Positions 35,915 through 45,157 of a DNA stretch of 64,000 nucleotides are shown here, piece after piece. The notes beneath the pieces are model-generated. The model did no database searches. It saw only the letters and a list, made by a program, of their open reading frames with translations, and was not told the DNA's origin. The translations under genes were made by a program, and so were the position numbers. The stretch comes from UBA10438 sp044238605. Its GTDB lineage: Bacteria; Bacteroidota; Ignavibacteria; Kapaibacteriales; Kapaibacteriaceae. Within the stretch, counting starts at the first letter, position 1, and every line of letters begins with the position of its first letter. Where the stretch lies: NCBI GenBank assembly GCA_044238605.1, contig JBIICY010000008.1, positions 29,464 through 93,463 on the forward strand, given 5' to 3'.

Positions 35915-36270
35915 TTAAGTGCACCTTTCTTTAGAACGTAGAGGTAACCGCTAAACAAGAGAACCATGAAAAGAATCATGGCAACAAGACCTGTGTTCCC
36001 TTGAAAATCCTTGAACGCAACTGCCCATGGATACATAAACACCACTTCGATGTCGAAGAGGATAAACATCATCGCAACGAGGTAGAACTTTACGGTAAAA
36101 CGCTCGCGGGCACTCTTGATTGGCTCCATACCAGACTCATATGTGGTGAGCTTGGAACGGGTGCTGCGTTTCGGACCGAGATTCTCTGCAAGGAAGATGT
36201 TGCTTACGCCAAAGATCAGACCGATGGCGATCATGATCATAAGCGGTATGTAGTTGACGACTGGATCCAT
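35905..36270 (-). CDS. nuoA: NADH-quinone oxidoreductase subunit A
   Basis: A 121-residue membrane subunit of complex I. It has three transmembrane helices (about 8-28, 66-86 and 95-115) and the conserved loop Y-E-S-G-M-E-P-I-K-S-A-R-E-R-F with the following F-Y-L-V-A-M-M-F-I-L-F-D-I-E. It leads the nuoA-nuoB-anmK-acd string. Confidence 0.96.
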   Translation of the reverse strand: MDPVVNYIPLMIMIAIGLIFGVSNIFLAENLGPKRSTRSKLTTYESGMEPIKSARERFTVKFYLVAMMFILFDIEVVFMYPWAVAFKDFQGNTGLVAMILFMVLLFSGYLYVLKKGALKWD

Positions 36271-36297
36271 ACTTCAGAGCTCCGTTGAATTCGGGAA

Positions 36298-36332
36298 CAA
36301 AGATAACATTTCTCCGGCTCGGAGTAGTTTCG
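36298..36332. promoter_or_regulatory. Divergent promoter region between nuoA and the MBL-fold gene
   Basis: On the minus strand TATCTTTG (36305 to 36298) matches TAnnTTTG, 27 bases before nuoA. On the plus strand TAGTTTCG (36325-36332) is one base off the same consensus and lies 5 bases before the ATG at 36338. Confidence 0.5.
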
Positions 36333-36337
36333 TGGTT

Positions 36338-36991
36338 ATGAACAAAATTCTAACGTTCGAATGCGGTCCGGTTGCAACGAACTGCTATCTGGTAGGAAGC
36401 GACGAAACTTCGCTGGCCTTTCTAATCGATGCTCCTAAAGATTGCATTGCACCAGTTCTTGCCGCCTTGGAACTCAACGGCTGGACCTTGGTTGATATCC
36501 TGCTCACACATACACACTGGGACCACACAGCAGACTGCGCCCACCTGCAAAGCAGAACGGGAGCACGCGTAGTTGTCCATCACGACGATATCTACCGCCT
36601 TACCGATCCCATGGCCCACACAATTTGGCCACTCCCGTTTACGATACCTCCCGTTACCGTGTTCGAAACACTTACCGGAGAAGGCGGAACGCTGGAGATC
36701 CTTAACAGAACAGCGTCACTTGCATGGGTTCATACCCCAGGTCATACCGAAGGGGGCGTGTGTTTCCTTGATGAACGCCAACATCGTGCGTACGTGGGAG
36801 ATACCCTGTTTGCCGGCAGCATTGGACGTGCAGACTTGCCTGGTGGCGATATGGAAACTCTGTGTACTTCGATCAAACAAGAGCTGTTTTGCCTGCCGGA
36901 TGAAGTGATGGTGTACCCCGGTCATGGCCCGATAACAATGATTGGCGATGAGAAGATGTTCAACCCGTTTGTTGGGCTTCATGCATCATGA
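36338..36991 (+). CDS. MBL-fold metallo-hydrolase, glyoxalase II-like
   Basis: A 217-residue metallo-beta-lactamase-fold hydrolase. The metal motif T-H-T-H-W-D-H-T lies near residue 57-64. Further ligands are seen in H-T-P-G-H-T-E-G-G, V-G-D-T-L-F and Y-P-G-H-G-P. Compact proteins of this type hydrolyse thioesters such as S-lactoylglutathione or other acyl thiols, but the substrate is not known. The ATG at 36338 is used because the longer frame reads back into the nuoA promoter region. The stop overlaps the lptE start as ATGA. Confidence 0.85.
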   Translation: MNKILTFECGPVATNCYLVGSDETSLAFLIDAPKDCIAPVLAALELNGWTLVDILLTHTHWDHTADCAHLQSRTGARVVVHHDDIYRLTDPMAHTIWPLPFTIPPVTVFETLTGEGGTLEILNRTASLAWVHTPGHTEGGVCFLDERQHRAYVGDTLFAGSIGRADLPGGDMETLCTSIKQELFCLPDEVMVYPGHGPITMIGDEKMFNPFVGLHAS

Positions 36992-37524
36992 AAAACGTTT
37001 CATTCTTCCTTCATGCAGGCGACACTCAACGACATCTAGTTTCGCATGTCACATTCGTGATATGCGCGTTCATGCTCACAGCATGCTACTCGTTTCGTGG
37101 GGGGTCGGTTCCAGATCACATCGCCACAATGTCTATTGCATCGGTGATCGATCGCAGTGGCTTTGGCGACCCTACGTTTCGTGAGTTCTGTACTGAAACA
37201 CTGATCCGCAGATTCCGAAGTGACAACACCGTTCAACTGGTCGAAGAAAACGGTGATGCGCGGATCTCCACGATTCTTACGAGAGTACAGGATCAAATCG
37301 CCGCTCTTCAATCGGGCGATGTAGAAGGAACTCGGCGCATCACAGTTGCAGTAGAAGTAGAATACTTCGATGCAGTAAAAAACAAGCTGGTTTGGAAGCG
37401 CACGTTCGAAAACTCTGATGTCTACAACGTGAGCGATCCCACAGAAGGCCGAAGGGCTGCGGCTGAGCGCTCGCTCAAACGCATTGCCGATGACATTCTT
37501 CTGGCAGTTGTCTCAGACTGGTAA
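36988..37524 (+). CDS. lptE: LptE-family LPS-assembly lipoprotein
   Basis: A 178-residue outer-membrane lipoprotein. A somewhat long signal sequence ends in the lipobox L-T-A-C (Cys33), followed by Y-S-F-R-G-G-S-V-P, the typical start of Bacteroidota LptE proteins. The R-D-G-R/E-N-G-D-A-R-I central strand and a closing helix (R-R-A-A-A-E-R-S-L-K-R-I-A-D-D-I) fit the family. LptE plugs the LptD barrel and assists LPS delivery to the cell surface. lptD is not in the window. Confidence 0.8.
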   Translation: MKNVSFFLHAGDTQRHLVSHVTFVICAFMLTACYSFRGGSVPDHIATMSIASVIDRSGFGDPTFREFCTETLIRRFRSDNTVQLVEENGDARISTILTRVQDQIAALQSGDVEGTRRITVAVEVEYFDAVKNKLVWKRTFENSDVYNVSDPTEGRRAAAERSLKRIADDILLAVVSDW

Positions 37525-37584
37525 ACGGTGATCAATATCTGACATTCACGTCGGTTCGATTCACCCTTATACTGCAGTTCTTCC

Positions 37585-39069
37585 ATGGAAGACATCCTTC
37601 TTGCCGTCTATTTTTTGTCGTTGTGCGTACTATTCGCCTTCGGACTTCATGGCCTTGTGATGATCTACTACTATCACAAGACGCAGAAGGTAACCCACCA
37701 GGAGCCGGCTGTAGCTTCAGACAACCTGCCAGTTGTTACGATCCAGCTACCGTTCTATAACGAACTGTACGTGGTAGACCGTCTCGTTGAAGCAGTTTGT
37801 GAGATCGACTATCCAAAGGACAAGCTGGAGATCCAGCTGCTGGATGATTCAACAGATGAAACAGTGGACATCTCGCGCAGTCTGGCTGAACGGTTCCGTG
37901 CCCAAGGGTTTGATATCAAGCACATCCACCGCACTAACCGTCAGGGATACAAAGCCGGAGCCCTCAAGGAAGGTCTTGCCACGGCACGCGGTGAGTTCGT
38001 TGCCATCTTCGATGCAGACTTTATTCCGAAGTCAGACTTCCTCCGTAAAACGATACCATACTTTGTAGACAGCAAAGTAGGGATGGTGCAGACGCGCTGG
38101 GAGCACCTGAATGAAGATTACTCGTACCTCACGAAGGCGCAGGCGCTTGCACTTGACGGACACTTCGTTATCGAACAGCAGATCCGACACAAGGCTGGGT
38201 TCTTCATCAACTTTAACGGTACAGCCGGCATTTGGCGCAAGAGCACAATCGAAGATGCAGGCAACTGGCACAGCGATACGCTCGCCGAAGACCTAGACCT
38301 TTCCTACCGCGCTCAACTTCGTGGATGGCGCTTTGTGTTCCTGAACGGGGTTACATCTCCTGCAGAACTCCCGGCCGATATCAACTCGCTCAAGACGCAG
38401 CAGTTCCGCTGGACGAAGGGGGCTGTTGAAACAGCGAAGAAGCTTCTGCCGTCTGTTTGGAAGAGTGGACTCTCCCTGAAGCACAAGCTCGAGTGCACCG
38501 TACACCTCACGAGCAACATTGTGTTCCCATTCATCATGATGGTTGCGTTTCTCAACGTACCAATCGTTGTGATCAAGAATACTGCTGAATCAAACCCCAA
38601 TCAGATGTTTGGTCTGATGTCATATGCAGACTTCTATAGCATCATGTCCATCTTCGTTTTGGCAAGCATCTCAACATTCTTGTTCTACATGTATGCTCAG
38701 CGTGCCATTCACATGGATTGGCAGCGTCGGCTGCTGCTCTTCCCGGTGTTTATGGCCGGGTCTATGGGGCTTGCGGTGAACAACACACGTGCTGTTATCG
38801 AGGCTATCATCGGAAAGAAGACGGAGTTTAAGCGCACTCCAAAGTATGCCATCAAACAGACAAACGATGATTGGAAAAAGAAGCGCTATGTGCAGAAGAA
38901 GGTTAGCTGGATCGTGATTGTTGAGCTCGCTTTTGCAGCATATTTTGTTTTTGGTATTGCGAATTCCTTCCGTTACGCTGAAATTGCAGCTATACCGTTC
39001 CAGTTGATGTTCCTGTTTGGATTCGGTACTGTTGGAGTTCTTTCACTGCGTCACGCCTTAAGCCGATAA
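37585..39069 (+). CDS. Processive family 2 glycosyltransferase (cellulose-synthase-like)
   Basis: A 494-residue inner-membrane enzyme. One N-terminal helix (about 5-30) is followed by a cytoplasmic GT-A domain with L-L-D-D-S-T-D, I-F-D-A-D-F, E-D-L-D-L-S-Y and the processivity signature Q-Q-F-R-W. Four or so hydrophobic helices close the protein (about 300-325, 345-370, 385-405 and 435-490). These motifs define a membrane GT2 that polymerises or transfers beta-linked sugars; product unknown. It may supply a surface glycan, with LptE upstream in the same direction. Confidence 0.88.
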   Translation: MEDILLAVYFLSLCVLFAFGLHGLVMIYYYHKTQKVTHQEPAVASDNLPVVTIQLPFYNELYVVDRLVEAVCEIDYPKDKLEIQLLDDSTDETVDISRSLAERFRAQGFDIKHIHRTNRQGYKAGALKEGLATARGEFVAIFDADFIPKSDFLRKTIPYFVDSKVGMVQTRWEHLNEDYSYLTKAQALALDGHFVIEQQIRHKAGFFINFNGTAGIWRKSTIEDAGNWHSDTLAEDLDLSYRAQLRGWRFVFLNGVTSPAELPADINSLKTQQFRWTKGAVETAKKLLPSVWKSGLSLKHKLECTVHLTSNIVFPFIMMVAFLNVPIVVIKNTAESNPNQMFGLMSYADFYSIMSIFVLASISTFLFYMYAQRAIHMDWQRRLLLFPVFMAGSMGLAVNNTRAVIEAIIGKKTEFKRTPKYAIKQTNDDWKKKRYVQKKVSWIVIVELAFAAYFVFGIANSFRYAEIAAIPFQLMFLFGFGTVGVLSLRHALSR

Positions 39070-39079
39070 CACACCTACT

Positions 39080-40075
39080 ATGAAACTCTGTACATTCCTC
39101 AGCGCCGATGCCGAACGCATCGGCGTTCTCGTTAACAACCGTGTTGTTGATATGTGTCTTGCTCATGCAACTGCACTTATGAGTGGCGCACAACTTCAGT
39201 TTGGTGTCTGTACTGCTAACATAGTTGAGTTCCTTCAGCTCGGTGAAGCCGGCATGAAAGAGCTGCGGGATGTTATCTCGTGGTACAGCGCTCAGCCAGA
39301 ATCAGTTCAGGCTGGTCTGTCGCATCCAGCAGAAGGACTTCATGTACTCTCTCCTGTCCCACGCCCAACCTCAATGCGCGATGGCTATGCGTTTCGTCAG
39401 CACGTAGAGGCCGCACGGCGCAACCGTGGACTCGAGATGATCCCCGAGTTCGACGAGATCCCAATTTTCTATTTCACAAATCACCAGGCTGTATTCGGTC
39501 CGGGTGATGTGCACGTGCAGGATCTTCATTGTCAGCAGTTAGACTTCGAACTCGAATGCGCCATTGTGATCGGGAAGAAGGGACGCAACATCAAGGCCTC
39601 TGAGGCCGACTCGTACATTGCCGGACTAATGGTGATGAACGACTGGAGCGCCCGCGTGCTCCAGATGCAGGAAATGAAGCTTAATCTTGGTCCTGCCAAG
39701 GGAAAAGACTTTGCCACTACACTCGGACCATGGCTTGTAACACTGGACGAGCTGGCAGACGTAACAACTACAACGCCGGTAGGGAATCATTACGACCTTG
39801 CAATGAAGTGCGTGATCAACGGTCAGGACGTATCTGTTGGCAACGTCAAAGACATGTCGTGGACATTTGCCCAGATCATTGAGCGCGCCAGCTATGGCGT
39901 TACGCTCTATCCAGGCGATGTTATCGGTAGCGGCACATGCGGCACAGGGTGCTTCCTTGAGCTCAACGGCAGCAAGGTCTACGATCCAGCATGGTGGCTT
40001 AAGCCCGGAGATGTTGTAACGTGCTCGATTGATAGGCTTGGCGATCTGACGAATACGATTGTGTTGGATAAGTAG
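39080..40075 (+). CDS. Fumarylacetoacetate hydrolase family protein
   Basis: A 331-residue cytoplasmic enzyme that hydrolyses or decarboxylates a 3-oxo acid. The FAH fold in the C-terminal two-thirds shows the metal ligands D-F-E-L-E (about 155-159) and M-N-D-W-S-A-R (about 190), with K-G-K-D-F-A-T-T-L-G-P-W and G-S-G-T-C-G-T-G as in fumarylacetoacetases. Whether it acts on fumarylacetoacetate is unproven, because no other aromatic-catabolism genes are nearby. The TAG stop lies inside the first unit of the 7-bp repeat that follows. Confidence 0.85.
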   Translation: MKLCTFLSADAERIGVLVNNRVVDMCLAHATALMSGAQLQFGVCTANIVEFLQLGEAGMKELRDVISWYSAQPESVQAGLSHPAEGLHVLSPVPRPTSMRDGYAFRQHVEAARRNRGLEMIPEFDEIPIFYFTNHQAVFGPGDVHVQDLHCQQLDFELECAIVIGKKGRNIKASEADSYIAGLMVMNDWSARVLQMQEMKLNLGPAKGKDFATTLGPWLVTLDELADVTTTTPVGNHYDLAMKCVINGQDVSVGNVKDMSWTFAQIIERASYGVTLYPGDVIGSGTCGTGCFLELNGSKVYDPAWWLKPGDVVTCSIDRLGDLTNTIVLDK

Positions 40076-40143
40076 CGAGTAGCAAGCAGCGAGCAGCGAA
40101 CAGCGAGCAGCGAGCAGCGAGTAGCGAGTAGCGAGTAGAGGGG
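40071..40143 (+). repeat. 7-bp tandem repeat AGYAGCR, ten units
   Basis: Ten consecutive heptamers of the form AG(T/C)AGC(G/A) run from 40071 to 40140, then GGG. The first unit contains the TAG stop of the preceding gene. The same heptamer, in three units, opens the repeat patch at 63655, again just after a stop codon. Confidence 0.9.
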
Positions 40144-40210
40144 TCTGTAACCTTCTGGGCGGAATCTGGTCATAGTTAGAGTAATCCAACCAGTCAGGTA
40201 GGGCGTGTAT

Positions 40211-42832
40211 ATGCGTTTGCTATTGTTATCGATTATTGTTTTCTGTTCCAGCAGCTACTCTGTATTGCAAGCACAACAGCCGGAGTGGCTGTTTAAGAAC
40301 CACAAGTACCACCGGTTGAAGACGGGATCTTCGTTTATCAGTGTTGATAACACGAGATCTACGTTGCTCTTTGATGGCGGACCCTACGACACATATGCTA
40401 CGAGCGATGGAGGAAAATCGTGGCGGACCATCTTCGATACAAAGATGTTCTTCATCGATGTAGCCAGTAACTGGACGATTGACCGCTCTGGACGCTGGTA
40501 CTACAACGGCCGGCTCTACATGAAGCTTCCGGTTAATCTTGTGTCGGACGATGCGGGAGCTACAATGAGGTTCCTCATCAGAGACACAGCAGAGCTTGGA
40601 TTCTATGGCAGATGGGAGGATATTCCATATCACATCCCACCAAACTCTGTTGCATTTGATATGACCACAAGGGACGAACCGCACAGGGGAGTGTATCTCT
40701 CATGTGATGGCGGCATTTCTCCATGGGTCAAATCCTCCGGTCCTGGCCGCGGCAATACAGCCTATATAAGCTCAATGCACATGAAGCCAATCCGCGCTGG
40801 CGTGTTTGGTCTAGCTGATTCACTCTGGAACACCGTAGAAGTTGATGCCTGCACGGGTATCAAGACTTCAACAACGATCGATGCTCGATCAAGGTGGGTC
40901 CAGTTGTCCAATGGCACGATCATCAGGCTAACGTTGCAGAAAAATGCGATCGGTATACGCAGGCCTGGTAGCACCGAGTTTACATACGATACTGTCGCAA
41001 CTGTTACAGGCGACACCACACGCTATCGTATCGCTACCACGTATCTCGATCTTGTGAACGACACCATGGCGGTGATCTATGGCCGTAAAGGCGAAGTGTG
41101 GACCGTTGGCCTAGATGCAACGCTTCGCCCTGTGTTCGTTCCAAAGCAGTACTCAACATTTCAGACCATCACCGCGGCTGGTGCGTTTGGCGACCTCTTT
41201 ATCACGAAAATCTATGTCCCAGAGGGGAATCTACCCGAGGGAACGATCTACACCGTACTCAACGTCAAAACAGGCAAGGTTTCCATTTATCGTCGGCCAG
41301 TTGCCACGGAGCAATGGGGCTTCATCAATACCTTCGATAAATACCAACTGGTGCCGTATTCGGATAGTGTGTGGTTTGCAGGATATTACTCTGGAGAGCT
41401 GCTCACAACGACCAATGCGGGACAAACGTGGCGCCTTGTATCGAATATCGTTCCCGATCCGCAATGGGGCTCGCGCTCCATTGGAATAAACAGGTTGTAT
41501 CCTCGTGGCGATGGCACAATGGCATTGCTCTCAGAACACGGCCGTGTGATGACGCAGGACAATGAGAGTAAGGCGTGGGATATTGTTATCCCTGGCCCCT
41601 TTCAACATAAGATTCGGTTGCCTGAGAACTCTACCAGCATTCTCACGAACACCAGGTGGATATTTGCGGAGGACGCTAATGGACTGTACAGAAACAGGTA
41701 CGGTCCATCGCAGCTTTATTTCCCTCATCCTGATACAGTCTGGGTTACTGGAGATGTCGTGACGCGATATCTTGCCAATGGTACGTTCATTGATACGGTG
41801 CTCCCGCGTAGGTCGCGCTTTATCAAGCGACTCTCGGATGAGGTAACCGTTTCTGCAATGGATTCGATGTACTTCTCGTTTAACAACGGACGTGAGTGGG
41901 TCTATGTAGGCAAGTCGTTGCCTGTCGTCATGAGAGATACCATTGCAACCAGAGCATCGCTTGGCGATATCATCATGGCCAACAATGGTACGATCGTTGC
42001 CGGCTTGCGCGGCATGAGCATCTTTGAGGAGGACTACTCACTGCGCGATACGATCCCAGGTGGCATTGTTAGCAGCACCGACGGCGGAAACACATGGAAG
42101 AGGGTAACATCGTCCATTGATACATCGCTCTACGTATCATCGCTGCATAAAACCTCGAAAGGCACATTGCTGTGCCTAGCTTCGGAGCTACGGATCGATC
42201 CATGGTATATCGACTCCTACAAAGGTGAGATCTTGCGCCACAAAGACTTTCCTGAGAAGTGTTACCAACTTGATCAGTCGTACATCTATCGCTCAACGGA
42301 TAATGGGGCTACGTGGACACGTACATTCATATTCCCTGACCGTAGTATACTTCCAAAGACCGACATACGTTTCATAGACATGCCAGATGGACGCACCATG
42401 GCTCTGCACCCAACGTTTGGTGTAGCCATTACTGCCGACGATGGCGTGCGTTGGAGTGTTGGCGATCCGCTCAACATTGGAAATCCTGAGATCAACGACG
42501 TTGCGTTTACGAGCGATGGTTACGCACACTTTGCTACCTCAGAAGGCTATGCTAGACTGAAGGTTGAAGACATCGTGAGCGTCCGCCAAACAGAAGCTGG
42601 CGACGCAGAATCAGATCTACGGGTGTATGTAACAGCCGATGGCTTAGTGCAGGCATCGTCGATGCACACAATCTCGTCGCTGGCGATATACACAACAGAT
42701 GGACGTCAGCTTGATCTGGTTCGGGGTTCAGCAACAAACCTTGCTGTAGACCTCTCCCAGGCATCAAATGGTGTGTACCTCGCGGTGGCAATGATCAACG
42801 GAACACCAGTCACAAGAACGGTGATCAAGTAG
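40211..42832 (+). CDS. Secreted Asp-box propeller protein with T9SS tail
   Basis: An 873-residue secreted protein with a signal peptide (about 1-21, ending L-Q-A-Q). The ATG at 40211 is preferred over a GTG two codons earlier. Scattered Asp-box repeats (T-S-D-G-G-K-S-W, T-T-N-A-G-Q-T-W, S-T-D-G-G-N-T-W, S-T-D-N-G-A-T-W) indicate a beta-propeller. The last 70 residues (V-T-A-D-G-L-V-Q … N-G-V-Y-L-A-V … T-V-I-K) form a T9SS-like sorting domain. It points toward the four minus-strand surface-protein genes and converges on the lipoprotein gene. No enzymatic residues are recognised. Confidence 0.78.
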   Translation: MRLLLLSIIVFCSSSYSVLQAQQPEWLFKNHKYHRLKTGSSFISVDNTRSTLLFDGGPYDTYATSDGGKSWRTIFDTKMFFIDVASNWTIDRSGRWYYNGRLYMKLPVNLVSDDAGATMRFLIRDTAELGFYGRWEDIPYHIPPNSVAFDMTTRDEPHRGVYLSCDGGISPWVKSSGPGRGNTAYISSMHMKPIRAGVFGLADSLWNTVEVDACTGIKTSTTIDARSRWVQLSNGTIIRLTLQKNAIGIRRPGSTEFTYDTVATVTGDTTRYRIATTYLDLVNDTMAVIYGRKGEVWTVGLDATLRPVFVPKQYSTFQTITAAGAFGDLFITKIYVPEGNLPEGTIYTVLNVKTGKVSIYRRPVATEQWGFINTFDKYQLVPYSDSVWFAGYYSGELLTTTNAGQTWRLVSNIVPDPQWGSRSIGINRLYPRGDGTMALLSEHGRVMTQDNESKAWDIVIPGPFQHKIRLPENSTSILTNTRWIFAEDANGLYRNRYGPSQLYFPHPDTVWVTGDVVTRYLANGTFIDTVLPRRSRFIKRLSDEVTVSAMDSMYFSFNNGREWVYVGKSLPVVMRDTIATRASLGDIIMANNGTIVAGLRGMSIFEEDYSLRDTIPGGIVSSTDGGNTWKRVTSSIDTSLYVSSLHKTSKGTLLCLASELRIDPWYIDSYKGEILRHKDFPEKCYQLDQSYIYRSTDNGATWTRTFIFPDRSILPKTDIRFIDMPDGRTMALHPTFGVAITADDGVRWSVGDPLNIGNPEINDVAFTSDGYAHFATSEGYARLKVEDIVSVRQTEAGDAESDLRVYVTADGLVQASSMHTISSLAIYTTDGRQLDLVRGSATNLAVDLSQASNGVYLAVAMINGTPVTRTVIK

Positions 42833-42858
42833 GGGAGTTAGGAGTATCGTTAGCCCCC

Positions 42859-45126
42859 TTATCGGAGCTTGAACACTCGAACCTTGCCTACTCCTGATCC
42901 AGGATTGTTAGCACCGTTAGCCGAGATGCCGACTAACCTTGATCCATCTCCACTGAAGGCACAACCAGAGATGTAGTCCGATTGCGATGCAGCACTCCAT
43001 GGGAGTACGCGCAAAAGCTGTTGCGTGCGAAGCGTGCTCAGTGTTGTCGCAGCGCCAGAAGTGTATGCTCGCGAAACATATTGCTCATCGTCGGAAGAGA
43101 TGGCAAGGATAGAGGTAGAGGTTTGTATGCGCGAGATCACTTTGCCAGATACGAGGTCCACAGCAGTGAGCTGTCCGCCGCTTGTTCCGCTGCTACGAGC
43201 ATATAGCATAGCAACATTGCCGGAGGGCGAAAGTGATGATGCCTCGCTGACACCCGCTGTGTCGCCTTCTCCTTTATAGGTGCGTAATACACTGCCGGAT
43301 GCAAGGTCGATGGTCAGTATTGCACTTGGTGTGTAGCTCTGAATGATAGCGCGGTCGTTTCCTTGTAGACCAAGAAAGTTGCCCTTTTGACTCGACAACC
43401 CAAGTGATAGCACTCGACGTTGCACTCCAGTCATCGCATCATATTCTGCAAGGTCGCCATTCGGTGTGCTGTCGAGCAGCGTGTAGACGGAAGCTCCATT
43501 TGCTGTAATAAACTGGCGTCCCGATGCAACGACCTGTGCAATGTTCTGTCCCGTGACAGCATCAAACACGGTGGTTCCCTTGTAGGTAAGGAGAGCTAGT
43601 CGCTGGTCTCCAGCAACAAACGTGAGACCAGTAGGGTAACTGGTTGTTCCTTGTGTCGCAACTTTCCAGAGTAATGTTCCTGTGGTTGCGTCATACATGT
43701 GCACGTTGGATTGTGTGACCACGGCAGCGCGTGAACCATCGAGGTTCATAGCTACATATCGCGGCGTTTCTCCATCAGGCAGAGTGATGTCGAGATAGTC
43801 TGTCGCAACCCCGCTACATGCCTGAAGATTCCCTGCATTGAATTGTGATCCAGCAGTGATTGGCGCAACTGGTGTTGATAAGATCGTGCGTCCCTCCGTG
43901 CTGTAGCCTTCAATCGTAAGTGTAACACCCGCTGGAACAGGGATTACGAAGCGCCCAGAGGTTGATGAAGCAACCTTCATACCATTGGGTGTGATAACCT
44001 GCACAAAGCCCCCGACGGGCTTATTGTCGCAATCAACGATCTGTGCTTCCAGAAGAGTAGGGCAAGGGGCTACCTCGATATCATGCTTCAGGGTTTGGTC
44101 CTGTGCAATTGGGCCAACCGTTACCGAACTTGAACTGATGCCCTCGTTACGAGAGCCCTTCACTACCACATCGAACGCAATGTCTGCCGGCACGCGACGC
44201 TTATACATGCCGTCTTGATCAGTCACAACAGAAACCTGACCGATATCGACAACGATTCCCGCGAGCGGCACGTTAGCTCCACACGTAACACGTCCTTCGA
44301 TGTATGCACTGCGCGCTGTTGGCTTGTCGAGATTCCAATCTGTAAAATGCTGCACCGATCCCACGTAGTTGTTGCCGCTACGAATAGCTGCACCTTCTTC
44401 TACCCAGATGCCCTCTGTTTCGTCGAAAAACCAAAGCGGAATTGAGGCATCAGTAGCTCCTGCTGCGGGATAGGTAAGTGTCGCTGCCGAACCCTTACGC
44501 AGGTTGAGTTCCTGTCCTTGCGAGCCTGTGAGCTTGACGCGAAGAACACCATAGGAGATCAGCTCCGTAGCAGAACCATCCGCCCGTGCTGCGGCCATAT
44601 CGCCAGAAAAACTGCTGTAGAAATCATCAGATGCTGGATCCAGATAACGTACTGCAACCGATACGGTCCCTGTGTATGCATTACCCTGTTCATCCACAAA
44701 GCCATTGGCAGGAAGTTCAACGCTGGCGGCGCCGACGGTAACGGTTCCACCACTTGTTGCGTTGAGTATGCGAGTAACCTTTGATTCCTGCAGCGTTAGC
44801 AACATCGTCGTAGTCTTCGAAGCCGATGGATATGCAGCCCGCGCTCCAGTAAAGTAGCCGCCTTTTGAAACGGTGATCACTGCCCGTGTAGAGGGTACTG
44901 CAACATCGCGCAGCACAAACACGCCATTGGAGTTTGTTGTGGTGCTGGCACCGTGACCCTTGACAAGTGCACCCTGGACAGACTTGCCTGCTTCATCTAT
45001 TACGCGACCGGTAATGGTCGTGCGGACATATTCAACTGGGTCCTGATCAATTGGGCTTAGGAAGAGGTCACAGCTACTTAGTGTAACCGACATTGCCAAG
45101 ATTAGAAGTGCAACGTACTGTCTCAT
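42859..45126 (-). CDS. Large surface lipoprotein: carboxypeptidase-regulatory-like, ZU5-like and C-terminal propeller
   Basis: A 755-residue lipoprotein with lipobox L-S-S-C (Cys19). Residues about 35-115 form a carboxypeptidase-regulatory-like Ig fold (T-G-R-V-I-D-E-A-G-K-S-V-Q-G-A). Residues about 120-280 resemble the ZU5-type module (G-G-T-V-T-V-G…L-P-A-N-G-F-V). A second regulatory-like domain lies at about 285-345. The last 330 residues contain WD40/quinoprotein-like blades (Y-D-A-T-T-G-T-L-L-W-K-V). It is probably an outer-membrane scaffold of unknown ligand. It starts 31 bases after the upstream Asp-box gene, so the two are likely cotranscribed. Confidence 0.78.
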   Translation of the reverse strand: MRQYVALLILAMSVTLSSCDLFLSPIDQDPVEYVRTTITGRVIDEAGKSVQGALVKGHGASTTTNSNGVFVLRDVAVPSTRAVITVSKGGYFTGARAAYPSASKTTTMLLTLQESKVTRILNATSGGTVTVGAASVELPANGFVDEQGNAYTGTVSVAVRYLDPASDDFYSSFSGDMAAARADGSATELISYGVLRVKLTGSQGQELNLRKGSAATLTYPAAGATDASIPLWFFDETEGIWVEEGAAIRSGNNYVGSVQHFTDWNLDKPTARSAYIEGRVTCGANVPLAGIVVDIGQVSVVTDQDGMYKRRVPADIAFDVVVKGSRNEGISSSSVTVGPIAQDQTLKHDIEVAPCPTLLEAQIVDCDNKPVGGFVQVITPNGMKVASSTSGRFVIPVPAGVTLTIEGYSTEGRTILSTPVAPITAGSQFNAGNLQACSGVATDYLDITLPDGETPRYVAMNLDGSRAAVVTQSNVHMYDATTGTLLWKVATQGTTSYPTGLTFVAGDQRLALLTYKGTTVFDAVTGQNIAQVVASGRQFITANGASVYTLLDSTPNGDLAEYDAMTGVQRRVLSLGLSSQKGNFLGLQGNDRAIIQSYTPSAILTIDLASGSVLRTYKGEGDTAGVSEASSLSPSGNVAMLYARSSGTSGGQLTAVDLVSGKVISRIQTSTSILAISSDDEQYVSRAYTSGAATTLSTLRTQQLLRVLPWSAASQSDYISGCAFSGDGSRLVGISANGANNPGSGVGKVRVFKLR

Positions 45127-45157
45127 GTCTTACCCTTTCCTCATTAACGAAACTAAA

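Noticed and set aside
39626..40189. Minus-strand open frame rich in S-L-L-A-x-R-x
   Set aside because: It is the heptamer repeat read in translation, continuing antisense through the FAH-family gene.
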